A model generated the notes under the pieces. It was given only the letters and a program-made list of their open reading frames with translations, was not told the DNA's origin and ran no database searches. A stretch of DNA of 9,384 nt from the NCBI GenBank assembly GCA_040507895.1, contig JBEVNX010000001.1:1-9384 (forward strand). Direction: 5' to 3'. The position numbers were made by a program, and so were the translations under genes. Positions within the stretch are counted from its first letter, which is position 1. Each line of letters starts with the position of its first letter. The DNA comes from JBEVNX01 sp040507895. GTDB taxonomy: Bacteria > Desulfobacterota > Binatia > JACPRU01. Below, one piece after another: positions 1 through 6,625 of this stretch.

Positions 1-362
1 TCCACCCCGCCGACGCGCCCTACGCTCGATCGCAAGGCGCCACGGTCGACGAAGAGCTCCGGATCGGTGAGCGAGTCGGGCCGTTCGCCGTCGTCGGGGC
101 GGAAGGCAAGTCGCCCGGAGAGATCGCGCTCTATTGGCCCGAGCGCAGGCTCTTGGTCCTCGGCGACGCCTGCGTCGGCAAGCCCCCTGGAGAATGCGCG
201 CTGCTTCCCGAAAGCGTGATGGACGACCCGGCTGCACTGCGCCGGTCGCTCGCGCGTCTGGCCCGCACGATCGACTTCGATGCGCTGCTGCTCGGCGACG
301 GCGCGCCGATCCTCGCAGACGGCCGCGCCGCCCTCGAGCGTTTGGTGACGACCTTCGCGTAG
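1..362 (+). CDS. MBL-fold metallohydrolase-like protein, C-terminal part (5' end outside window)
   Basis: The reading frame beginning at base 3 is open from the left edge to a TAG at 360-362 and gives 119 residues; the start lies outside the window. The pattern is that of the second half of a metallo-beta-lactamase fold: a G-x-x-x-x-S-P-G-E turn, then a strand 'IALYWPERRLLVLGDA' with the conserved Asp of the LxxGDA motif, a helix, and a final 'LLLGDGAPI' strand-turn before the C-terminal helix. Most hydrolases of this fold have His in the 'PGHTPGE' turn and in the last 'GHGxPI' turn. Here these positions read Lys (GKSPGE) and Asp (GDGAPI), so the classical dinuclear zinc site looks incomplete. 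The protein may be a non-canonical or non-catalytic member. The missing N-terminal half, which would hold the HxHxDH motif, prevents a firm call. No substrate can be proposed. Confidence 0.62.
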   Translation, partial: HPADAPYARSQGATVDEELRIGERVGPFAVVGAEGKSPGEIALYWPERRLLVLGDACVGKPPGECALLPESVMDDPAALRRSLARLARTIDFDALLLGDGAPILADGRAALERLVTTFA

Positions 363-446
363 TCCAGCCGCCGCCGATTTCGCGACTTGATCCACCAACC
401 CGCTGCCTCCAACATTCCGACACGCGTCGCGTCGCTGCGGAGCGTC

Positions 447-452
447 AGGAGG
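447..452 (+). promoter_or_regulatory. Shine-Dalgarno AGGAGG for the DUF421 gene
   Basis: A perfect AGGAGG lies 4 nt before the ATG at 457 and fixes that start. The spacing is somewhat short. The 94-nt gap upstream (363-456) holds no clear terminator. A TTGATC at 387-392 with AACATT 18 nt downstream resembles a sigma-70 promoter only poorly. Confidence 0.7.
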
Positions 453-456
453 CGCC

Positions 457-1050
457 ATGCTGGAAAAGCTCTTCGCCGATCTCTTCGTCTTGAACCTGCC
501 GGTGGCCGAGAAGGTGATCCGCCCCGTGATCATCTACGTCTTCCTCGTCATCGGCCTGCGGCTCGCCGGCAAGCGCGAGCTCGCGCAGCTCAATCCCTTC
601 GACTTCGTGGTCTTGATGACTCTCTCCAACGCCGTGCAGAACGGCATCATCGGCGACGACAACACAGTTTTGGGAGCGATGATCGGTGCCAGCTCGCTCC
701 TCTTCGTGAACTTCGTGGTCGTGCGTCTGTTGTTCGGTCACGAGAAGCTCGACCGCTTGATCGAAGGAGACCCGGACGTGCTGGTGGAGGACGGCAAGAT
801 CCTGTCCGACCGCCTGAGAAGCGAGGTCATCACGCTTCCCGAGCTGGTGTCGGCCGCACACAAGCAGGGCTTCGCCGGCCTCGACGAGGTCGAGCGCGCC
901 GTGATCGAGCCCGGCGGCACGATCTCTTTCACCCGCAAGAAGCCCGACGTCGCGACCTTGCAGTTCCGCGAGATCGCCGCCCGCTTGGACGAGATCGGTC
1001 GAACGGTCTCCGAGATCCGTGCCGGGGGCGGTCCCCGGCAGACCGCTTGA
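457..1050 (+). CDS. DUF421 / YetF-type membrane protein
   Basis: This 197-residue inner-membrane protein belongs to the DUF421 (YetF/YcaP) family, whose molecular role is not well established. The N-terminal part has three hydrophobic segments at about residues 19-37, 48-64 and 70-93. Between the first two lies the family signature R-L-x-GKRELAQLNPFDFVVL (about 35-53). The C-terminal part is the soluble YetF domain: 'LDRLIEGDPDVLVEDGKIL' (about 98-116), followed by the helix with 'LPELVSAAHKQGFAGLDEVERAVIEPGGTISF' (127-158). The tail from about 165 is a predicted helix and then a Gly/Arg-rich end. Length is near the family norm (about 150-230). The start is chosen by the AGGAGG. The next gene begins 32 nt downstream on the same strand, so co-transcription is possible, but no functional link to MoxR/VWA is known to me. 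Family assignment is fairly secure; function is not. Confidence 0.85.
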   Translation: MLEKLFADLFVLNLPVAEKVIRPVIIYVFLVIGLRLAGKRELAQLNPFDFVVLMTLSNAVQNGIIGDDNTVLGAMIGASSLLFVNFVVVRLLFGHEKLDRLIEGDPDVLVEDGKILSDRLRSEVITLPELVSAAHKQGFAGLDEVERAVIEPGGTISFTRKKPDVATLQFREIAARLDEIGRTVSEIRAGGGPRQTA

Positions 1051-1082
1051 ACGGGCGGGCAGCGGCAGATAATCCATCCACC

Positions 1083-1961
1083 ATGAAGAACAATGGCTTC
1101 CTGCGTTTCCAAGGCACCCCGGGGTACATCGTGTCGGGGCCGCTAGTCGATGCGGTGAACTGCGCGATCGCGCTCGAGCGGCCCCTGCTCCTCAAGGGCG
1201 AGCCCGGGACCGGCAAGACCGTGCTGGCGCGGCACGTGGCCGAGGGGCTCGGCATGCCGATGCTCTCCTGGCACATCAAGTCGACGTCGAAGGCGGCCGA
1301 CGGTCTCTACGTCTACGACACCGTGCAACGTCTGAACGACAGCCGCTTCGGCACCGGCAACGTCTCCGACATCCGCCACTACATCCGCCTCGGAGCACTC
1401 GGTCAGGCGTTCGCCGCGCCCCAACGCCATGTGCTGCTGATCGACGAGGTCGACAAGGCGGATCTCGAGTTCCCCAACGACCTGTTGCGGGAGCTCGACG
1501 AGATGCGCTTCTCGATCCTCGAGACCGAAGAGGAGATCGTCGCCCAGCACCGGCCCGTCGTGCTCATCACTTCGAACAACGAAAAGGAGCTCCCCGACGC
1601 CTTCCTGCGTCGCTGCATCTTCCACTTCATCGACTTCCCGGACGTTCCGCTGATGCGCAAGATCATCGCCGTGCATCATCCCCATCTCGACTCGAAGCTC
1701 CTCGATCAGGTGCTGATCAAGTTCTACTGGCTGCGCGAGCAGCCCGATCTGCGCAAGAAGCCCTCCACCTCCGAGCTCGTCGATTGGATCAGCGCGCTTC
1801 TCCGTTCGGGGCTCAGCATGGACCAGCTCGAGGCGCACATCCCGTTCGTCGGCGCGCTGCTCAAGAAGGAGCAGGACGTCGACGCGGTGATGCGTTACGA
1901 CCAGCAAGGCGGCAAGTACCCCAAGCGGTGGGCCGACCTGGGACCGCGATACAATCAGTAG
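1083..1961 (+). CDS. MoxR-family AAA+ ATPase
   Basis: This 292-residue AAA+ ATPase is of the MoxR type (AAA_5-like), a family that with VWA-domain partners acts as chaperones for protein maturation or cofactor insertion; CoxD, for CO dehydrogenase, is one example. Walker A GEPGTGKT is at residues 39-46, Walker B VLLIDEVDK at 117-125, sensor 1 around TSNN (163-166), and the arginine pair of 'LPDAFLRRC' at 176-177 fits the arginine-finger position. The C-terminal alpha-helical lid follows (about 185-292). The ATG at 1083 is chosen because the protein then begins just before the family's N-terminal 'F.GT..YIV' strand. The frame is open further upstream, but only by running through the DUF421 gene. 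No strong Shine-Dalgarno is visible before it. The stop at 1959-1961 is 3 nt before the VWA gene's ATG, which implies translational coupling. It is most likely a cytoplasmic hexamer; its client is unknown. Confidence 0.9.
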   Translation: MKNNGFLRFQGTPGYIVSGPLVDAVNCAIALERPLLLKGEPGTGKTVLARHVAEGLGMPMLSWHIKSTSKAADGLYVYDTVQRLNDSRFGTGNVSDIRHYIRLGALGQAFAAPQRHVLLIDEVDKADLEFPNDLLRELDEMRFSILETEEEIVAQHRPVVLITSNNEKELPDAFLRRCIFHFIDFPDVPLMRKIIAVHHPHLDSKLLDQVLIKFYWLREQPDLRKKPSTSELVDWISALLRSGLSMDQLEAHIPFVGALLKKEQDVDAVMRYDQQGGKYPKRWADLGPRYNQ

Positions 1962-1964
1962 GGT

Positions 1965-3164
1965 ATGTTCCTCGATCTGTTCTACGGGCTACGGGCCGAA
2001 GCCGTCCCGCTCTCGATGCAGGAGTGGCGGACGTTCTTGCAGGCCCTCGAGGAGGGGCTCCACGGGTCGAGCCTGCTGCGCTTCTACCATCTCGGGCGCG
2101 CCTGCCTGATCAAGAGCGAGACCTACTTCGATGCGTATGACCGCGTGTTCGCGCGCGTCTTCAAGGGGGTCGAAGGCGCCCTCGGCGACGAAGTGACGGC
2201 CGAAATCCTGGAGTGGCTGCGAGACCCCAAGAACTTCCCCGACCTCTCTCCCGAAGAGCTCGCCAAGCTCGAGCGCCTGTCGTCCGACGAGCTGATGCGC
2301 CGCTTTCTCGAGACGCTCGAAAAGCAGACCGAGCGCCACGACGGCGGCGACCGCTGGATCGGCACCGGCGGCAAGTCGCCCTTCGGTCACGGCGGTCAGC
2401 ACCCGAGCGGAATCCGGGTCGGCGGCCCGGCGCGGGGCCGGTCGGCGATGAAGGTCGCCGAGGAGCGGCGGTTCCGCGACTACCGCACCGACCGCATCCT
2501 CGACGTGCGCAGCCTCAAGGTGTCGCTGAGGCGCCTGCGGCAGCTGACGCGCACGGGCGAGGCGAGCGAGCTCGACCTCGACGAGACAATCGACGAGACG
2601 TGCCGCAATGCCGGCGAGATCGAGCTTGTGTTCCGGCCGCCGCGTCGCAACAACGTGCGGCTGTTGCTCCTCATGGACGTCGGCGGCACCATGGAGCCCT
2701 TCTATGAGCCCGTGAGCCAGCTGCTGACGGCGTTGTGCGAGAATCACGGTTTGCGCGAGTTCCAGCCGTACTACTTCCACAACTGCGTCTACGATCACGT
2801 GTACCGCGGCGCCCGCATGTCCCGCGCCGAGGCGGTGCCGACGGCCGACCTGCTGCGTCGACTCGATTCGCACTGGAAGGTCGCGCTCGTCGGCGACGGT
2901 GCGATGCACCCGGCCGAGCTTCTGGACCCGTACGGCGGCATCGACCCGCGGGTCACGACCGAGACGCCGGGTGTGGTGTGGCTGCAGCGCATCGCCGGTC
3001 ACTTCGAGCGAACCGTGTGGATCAACCCCGAACCGCCCAAGTCGTGGGACCGCTGGCAGACGACACGCGTCGTGCGCCGTCTGTTCCCAATGTTCCCGCT
3101 GACCGTCGACGGCGTCACCGACGCCATGCGGGCGCTGGTTGGCGCGCGGGCGGAGCATGCTTAA
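1965..3164 (+). CDS. CoxE-like VWA-domain protein, MoxR partner
   Basis: This 399-residue protein is of the VWA-containing CoxE-like family, the usual partner of MoxR ATPases. The N-terminal part (1-120) is helical. A Gly-rich linker follows at about 127-160 with 'RWIGTGGKSPFGHGG', then an Arg-rich helix 'RSLKVSLRRLRQL' (182-194). The VWA domain begins near 'NVRLLLLMDVGGTM' (230-243). The MIDAS motif reads D238-V-G240-G-T242 rather than DxSxS, so the first Ser is Gly and the second is Thr. Further family-like patterns are 'LVGDGAM' (308-314), 'VWINPEPPKSWDRWQT' (351-366) and 'RLFPMFPLTVDGVTDAM' (372-388). The ATG at 1965 follows the MoxR stop by 3 nt, and no better start is seen. The protein has no signal peptide or membrane segment and should be cytoplasmic. 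It probably links the ATPase to a substrate protein. No client operon (cox, nor or similar) is in the window. Confidence 0.87.
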   Translation: MFLDLFYGLRAEAVPLSMQEWRTFLQALEEGLHGSSLLRFYHLGRACLIKSETYFDAYDRVFARVFKGVEGALGDEVTAEILEWLRDPKNFPDLSPEELAKLERLSSDELMRRFLETLEKQTERHDGGDRWIGTGGKSPFGHGGQHPSGIRVGGPARGRSAMKVAEERRFRDYRTDRILDVRSLKVSLRRLRQLTRTGEASELDLDETIDETCRNAGEIELVFRPPRRNNVRLLLLMDVGGTMEPFYEPVSQLLTALCENHGLREFQPYYFHNCVYDHVYRGARMSRAEAVPTADLLRRLDSHWKVALVGDGAMHPAELLDPYGGIDPRVTTETPGVVWLQRIAGHFERTVWINPEPPKSWDRWQTTRVVRRLFPMFPLTVDGVTDAMRALVGARAEHA

Positions 3165-3190
3165 CGTCGATTAGGTCTTCTTCGTCTAAC
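3161..3190 (+). promoter_or_regulatory. Possible weak promoter for the efflux operon
   Basis: TTAACG (3161-3166) and TCTAAC (3185-3190) are 18 nt apart, and each matches 4 of 6 positions of the sigma-70 hexamers. They lie in the only non-coding gap between the VWA and TolC-like genes and would put transcription start near 3197, at the edge of the palindrome. The stretch is more AT-rich than its surroundings. The match is weak and rests on position as much as on sequence. Confidence 0.28.
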
Positions 3191-3199
3191 CTCTCCGGT

Positions 3200-3211
3200 G
3201 ACGAATTCGTC
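3200..3211. promoter_or_regulatory. Perfect 12-bp palindrome before the TolC-like gene, possible operator
   Basis: GACGAATTCGTC equals its own reverse complement. It lies 10 nt before the chosen ATG (3222), directly upstream of the Shine-Dalgarno and about where a repressor site would overlap the transcription start of the efflux operon. A palindrome this long is expected about twice by chance in a window of this size, so only its location makes it noteworthy. No regulator gene is adjacent. Confidence 0.33.
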
Positions 3212-3213
3212 CG

Positions 3214-3218
3214 AGGAG
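3214..3218 (+). promoter_or_regulatory. Shine-Dalgarno AGGAG deciding the TolC-like start
   Basis: GAGGAG (3213-3218), with core AGGAG, sits just before ATG 3222. It favours that start over the in-frame GTG at 3198, which has no purine-rich site before it. Starting at 3222 also gives a normal signal peptide. The 3-nt spacing is short. Confidence 0.6.
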
Positions 3219-3221
3219 AAC

Positions 3222-4598
3222 ATGCCGCTCGACCCGCAGATCGTTGCGCTGCATGGCGGCGGGTCTCGCCGAGGGGTCCTGTTGGCATGGACGATTCTCG
3301 CCGCGATGTCGGTGGCGACCGCTACGGCGCAGTCATTGCCGAGGAAGGATCTCGCGCAGTGCATCCAAATCGCGCTCGAGCACCATCCCGATCTCAAGGC
3401 GGCTGCGGCGGTGGTGGACGCAGGACACGCGCGCACGTGGCAGGCCATCTCCGGTGCTCTACCGCAGGTGACCGCCGACTACAGCGCCAATCGCCGGCAC
3501 AGCAGCGTCAGCACGCGAACCGGAGGCCCGATCGGACCGGGAGGGCAAGCCGGGACTCAGTCGCAGACGTTCAACTTCTACTCGACGGGTGTCAGCCTAA
3601 CGCAGATCCTCTTCGATTTCGGCCAGAGCCTCGACGCGATCCGCGCCGCGCGGGCGACGGAACGCTCGCTGGAGGCGGACGCGTCGACGACTCGCGAGAC
3701 CGTCGTGTTCGACGTCAAGCAGGCGTACTTCACCCTGCTCACGGCCAAGCGCCTGCTCGGCGTCGCCGATGAGAACGTTCTGCAAGATCAGAAACACCTT
3801 GACCTCGCCCAGGGACGCCTGGATGTCGGCGTCGCCACGCGCTTCGACGTCACGCAGGCGCAAGTGCAGCTCGCCAACGCCGAGCTCGCTCAGGTGACGG
3901 CGCGGAACAACGTCGCGGTCGCCACCGAGACGCTGCGCAACACCCTCGGCCTCGAAGGGCCGCTCGATTTCGACATCGTCGACACGCTCGACATCCATGC
4001 CGTTCGCCTCGAGGAAGACAAGGCCCTCGGCCTGGCCTACGCCCACCGCCCCGAGCTCTTGAGCCAGCGGCTGCAAGAGGAGGCGGTGAACGACCAGATC
4101 AAGGCGTTGCAAAAGAACTACCTGCCGAACGTCAGCGGCGACGCCGCGTACCTCTTCAGCGGCGACGACTACCCGTTGGAACCGAGCTGGAACCTCGGTG
4201 CCAACGTGAACCTCTCGATCTTCAACGGCGGTCTGACCACCGCGCAGATCGGCGAGGCGCGGGCCACGCTGTCGAACCTCAAATACAGGGAGCAGAGCCT
4301 GCGCCAGCAGATCGCACTGCAGGTCCGCCAGGCGGTGTTGAATCTCGCCTTGGCCCACGAATCGATTCGCGTTTCGGAGAAGGGCCTGCAGCAGGCGCAG
4401 GAAAACGTCGAGCTGGCGGAAGGGCGATACAAGACGGGCGTGGGCAACATCATCGAGCTGACGGACGCGCAGACGGCGCTCACCGTCGCCGCGGGCGCCA
4501 ACGTTCAAACGCTGTCGAACTACAAGACGGCCATCGCCGCGCTCGAGCAGGCGACCGCGCAACCTCTGGGAGAAGAGGCCGCGGCGTCGGGGCCGTGA
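3222..4598 (+). CDS. TolC-like outer-membrane efflux protein
   Basis: This 458-residue outer-membrane factor of the TolC/OEP family is the exit duct of the tripartite pump encoded by this operon. A signal peptide covers residues 1-36: a short n-region with Arg-Arg, the hydrophobic run 'GVLLAWTILAAMSVATATA' and likely cleavage ATA|QS. No lipobox Cys follows, so it is not a lipoprotein. Two OEP repeats follow. The first starts at 'LAQCIQIALEHHPDLKAA' and includes 'RLDVGVATRFDVTQAQVQLANAELA'. The second starts near 'ALGLAYAHRPELLSQR' and includes the matching 'RYKTGVGNIIELTDAQTAL'. Strand segments containing 'VSLTQILFDFG' and 'ANVNLSIFNGG' are the beta-barrel parts. A Gly-rich stretch, 'GGPIGPGGQAG', is probably an extracellular loop. 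Length is normal. The stop overlaps the GTG start of the adaptor gene by 4 nt (GTGA), which indicates coupling. An alternative start is GTG 3198. Confidence 0.92.
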   Translation: MPLDPQIVALHGGGSRRGVLLAWTILAAMSVATATAQSLPRKDLAQCIQIALEHHPDLKAAAAVVDAGHARTWQAISGALPQVTADYSANRRHSSVSTRTGGPIGPGGQAGTQSQTFNFYSTGVSLTQILFDFGQSLDAIRAARATERSLEADASTTRETVVFDVKQAYFTLLTAKRLLGVADENVLQDQKHLDLAQGRLDVGVATRFDVTQAQVQLANAELAQVTARNNVAVATETLRNTLGLEGPLDFDIVDTLDIHAVRLEEDKALGLAYAHRPELLSQRLQEEAVNDQIKALQKNYLPNVSGDAAYLFSGDDYPLEPSWNLGANVNLSIFNGGLTTAQIGEARATLSNLKYREQSLRQQIALQVRQAVLNLALAHESIRVSEKGLQQAQENVELAEGRYKTGVGNIIELTDAQTALTVAAGANVQTLSNYKTAIAALEQATAQPLGEEAAASGP

Positions 4599-5878
4599 CG
4601 ACGCGTGCGATGAACGCCTCCCTACGCCGACTCGTGATCGCCGCGGGCGTGCTGCTGCTCGCGGCCAGCGCGTATGCGTACTTCCGCTTCCAGGATTCCG
4701 GCGACGAGGGCTTCGTCACGGAGCGGCTCGACCGCGGTCCCGTCGTTTCCACGGTGACCGCGAGCGGCACCGTCAATCCCGTCACCAGCGTTCAGGTGGG
4801 CACGTACGTGTCCGGCCCCATCAAGGCCATCTACGCCGACTTCAACTCCCGCGTCACCAAGGGGCAGATCGTGGCCAAGATCGATCCCGCGCCTTTCCAG
4901 GTGAAGGTGCAATCCTCGGCGGCGGCGGTGGCCAACGCGAAGGCCAAGGTGCTCAAGAGCCAGGCGGACCTCGCGCTCAAGAAGCTCACCTACGAGCGCC
5001 ACCAAAAGCTCCTCGACCGCACGCTCGTCTCGCAAAACGACGTCGATACCGCGAAAAGCAGCTACGACCAGGCGGTGGCGCAGCTAGCCCTCGACGTGGC
5101 CGGCGTGCAGCAGGCGCAGGCTGATCTCGACGCCGCGAAGATACAGCTCGCGTACACCGACATCACCTCGCCGGTCGACGGCGTGGTGGTCTCGCGCAGC
5201 GTCGACGTCGGCCAAACGGTCGCGGCGAGCTTCCAGACGCCGACGCTGTTCCTCATCGCGCAGGACCTCACCAAGATGCAGGTCGACGCCAACGTCAGCG
5301 AGTCCGACATCGGCAGCGTAGCCACTGCTCAACCGGTCACCTTCCGCGTCGATGCGTATCCCGACCGCGACTTCCACGGCCAGGTGATGCAGGTACGCAA
5401 CGCACCGATCAACGTCCAGAACGTCGTCACTTACGACGTTGTGGTCGCGGTCGACAACCCGAAGCTCGAGCTCCGCCCAGGCATGACGGCGACGATCACG
5501 ATCATCACGGCCGAGGCCGAGGCCGCATTGCGGATTCCGGTGCGGGCGCTACGCTTTCGCCCCGAGCGCTCCGCGCGCTCCGGGCCGAGCGCGGCGCGTT
5601 CGCCGCGGCTGACCCCGGCGCTCGCAGGCGAAGGCGGCCCTCATCGCGAAAAGGGGCATTCTCCGGCCGTCTTCGTGCCGATCACAGGGGGCGGGCTCAA
5701 GCGAATCAAGGTGCAGACCGGCGTCCAGAACGAGAGCTACGCGGCGCTTGTCTCGGGCGAGCTTCAGGAGGGCGACCCGGTCATCGTCGGCTACAAGCGC
5801 CCCGAGACGGCGACGTCCGCCAACACGCAGCGCCCGCCCTCCTTCATGGGCGGCGGCCCGGGGCGCCGGTTCCACTGA
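4595..5878 (+). CDS. macA: MacA-like periplasmic adaptor (HlyD/RND-type membrane fusion protein)
   Basis: This 427-residue adaptor is anchored in the inner membrane and links the MacB-type transporter to the outer-membrane duct. An N-terminal membrane segment lies at about residues 12-30. The lipoyl domain is split into 'GTYVSGPIKAIYADFNSRVTKGQIVAKIDP' (69-98) and 'TDITSPVDGVVVSRSVDVGQTV' (188-209), flanking an alpha-hairpin (about 102-185) rich in Ala, Gln and Lys. A beta-barrel domain follows (about 225-320) with 'LRPGMTATITI', then a membrane-proximal domain (about 358-400) with 'VQTGVQNESYAALVSGELQEGDPVIVG', as in MacA. Residues about 323-356 are an Arg/Ser/Pro/Gly-rich block encoded by hairpin-rich DNA and look inserted in a loop. 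The GTG at 4595 overlaps the previous stop. The ATG at 4610 is a possible alternative, and neither has a good Shine-Dalgarno. The gene symbol reflects family and context, not demonstrated macrolide transport. Confidence 0.9.
   Translation: MTTRAMNASLRRLVIAAGVLLLAASAYAYFRFQDSGDEGFVTERLDRGPVVSTVTASGTVNPVTSVQVGTYVSGPIKAIYADFNSRVTKGQIVAKIDPAPFQVKVQSSAAAVANAKAKVLKSQADLALKKLTYERHQKLLDRTLVSQNDVDTAKSSYDQAVAQLALDVAGVQQAQADLDAAKIQLAYTDITSPVDGVVVSRSVDVGQTVAASFQTPTLFLIAQDLTKMQVDANVSESDIGSVATAQPVTFRVDAYPDRDFHGQVMQVRNAPINVQNVVTYDVVVAVDNPKLELRPGMTATITIITAEAEAALRIPVRALRFRPERSARSGPSAARSPRLTPALAGEGGPHREKGHSPAVFVPITGGGLKRIKVQTGVQNESYAALVSGELQEGDPVIVGYKRPETATSANTQRPPSFMGGGPGRRFH
5561..5662. repeat. Hairpin-rich in-frame block inside the MacA-like gene
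   Basis: This stretch encodes residues 323-356 of the adaptor and contains dense inverted repeats. CCCGAGCGC (5561-5569) pairs with GCGCTC and GGG (5575-5584) with one bulged base. GCGGCG (5591-5596) pairs with CGCCGC (5601-5606) around CGTT. CGAGCGC (5586-5592) also pairs with GCGCTCG (5618-5624). CCGAGCGC occurs twice (5562-5569 and 5585-5592). The translation is low in complexity and falls between two conserved domains where homologues vary in length. A small palindromic element inserted in frame is one explanation; drift of a GC-rich loop is another. Confidence 0.45.
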
Positions 5879-5881
5879 TCG

Positions 5882-6625
5882 ATGGAGAGCGTCCTCATCC
5901 GAGTCGAGGACCTATGGAAGGTCTACGATCTCGGCGACGTGTCCGTGACCGCTCTCGCCGACGTCACGCTCGACGTGGGCCGCGGCGAGTTCACGGCGAT
6001 CATAGGATCCTCCGGGTCGGGGAAGTCGACGTTCATGAACCTCGTCGGCTGCCTCGACCGGCCGACGCGTGGCCGGTACTGGCTCGACGGCGTCGACGTG
6101 TCCACGCTCGGCTCCGACGAGCGCGCCGAGATCCGCAACCGCAAGCTCGGGTTCGTCTTCCAGAATTTCAACTTGATCTCACGAACCAGCGCACTGGAGA
6201 ATGTCGAGCTGCCGCTGTTCTACGACGACCTACCCCTCGCCGAGCAGCGCATCCGCGCCCGCGAGGCGCTGCGAAGGGTCGGCCTCGCCGATCGGGAGCA
6301 CCATCTGCCGAACCAGCTGTCCGGCGGCCAGCAGCAGCGCGTCGCGATCGCGCGCGCGCTGGTGAACCGGCCACCGCTGATCCTCGCGGACGAGCCGACC
6401 GGCAACCTCGACACCCGGACTTCGATCGAGATCCTCGAGGTGTTCCAGGAGCTCAACCGCTCGCAGGGCATCACGATTCTGCTCGTCACGCACGAGCCCG
6501 ACATTGCGAGCTTCGCGCGGCGGGTGATCACGTTTCGCGACGGCCGGGTGATCTCGGACGTTCGCCAAGACCCGCGAGGCGCCTCCGCCGGAGCGCGGGA
6601 CGCGGTTTCGCCGCCGTCGTCATGA
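5882..6625 (+). CDS. macB: MacB/LolD-type ABC transporter ATP-binding protein
   Basis: This 247-residue nucleotide-binding subunit of a type VII (MacB/LolCDE-like) ABC transporter energises the mechanotransmission cycle of the pump. Walker A GSSGSGKST is at 42-50, the Q-loop Gln in 'FVFQNFNLI' at 94, the signature LSGGQQQRVAIARAL at 146-160, Walker B LILADEP at 167-172 with catalytic Glu171, the D-loop NLD at 175-177 and the switch His at 204 in 'LLVTHE'. All catalytic elements are intact. The last 15-20 residues are a Pro/Ala/Arg-rich tail of no evident function. The ATG at 5882 follows the adaptor's stop by 3 nt. The stop overlaps the permease start (ATGA, 6622-6625), so ATPase and permease are separate polypeptides, unlike the fused E. 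coli MacB. LolD-like lipoprotein release is less likely given the neighbouring adaptor and TolC genes. Confidence 0.94.
   Translation: MESVLIRVEDLWKVYDLGDVSVTALADVTLDVGRGEFTAIIGSSGSGKSTFMNLVGCLDRPTRGRYWLDGVDVSTLGSDERAEIRNRKLGFVFQNFNLISRTSALENVELPLFYDDLPLAEQRIRAREALRRVGLADREHHLPNQLSGGQQQRVAIARALVNRPPLILADEPTGNLDTRTSIEILEVFQELNRSQGITILLVTHEPDIASFARRVITFRDGRVISDVRQDPRGASAGARDAVSPPSS

Noticed and set aside
417..440. Short repeat-like run of CGCGTCGCGTC before the DUF421 gene
   Set aside because: It is only two or three imperfect units with a 5-bp self-complementary core and is well within chance for GC-rich DNA. It is too short for a CRISPR, iteron or terminator call.
387..1082. Upstream extension of the MoxR frame, giving a 524-residue protein
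   Set aside because: The extra N-terminal part is an Arg-rich out-of-frame reading of the DUF421 gene, and the AAA+ homology begins only after the ATG at 1083.
1989..3158. 389-residue minus-strand frame opposite the VWA gene
   Set aside because: It mirrors the VWA gene almost end to end, lacks any domain pattern and has composition typical of antisense shadows in high-GC DNA.
3198..3221. GTG start for the TolC-like gene at 3198
   Set aside because: It would put eight polar residues before an otherwise normal signal peptide, has no Shine-Dalgarno, and would place the real GAGGAG inside the coding sequence.
5914..6621. Upstream extension of the permease frame, suggesting a fused ATPase-permease
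   Set aside because: The extension is read in a different frame from the ATPase and is Arg-rich nonsense. The ATPase ends with its own stop at 6625, overlapping the permease ATG, so there is no fusion and no frameshift is needed.
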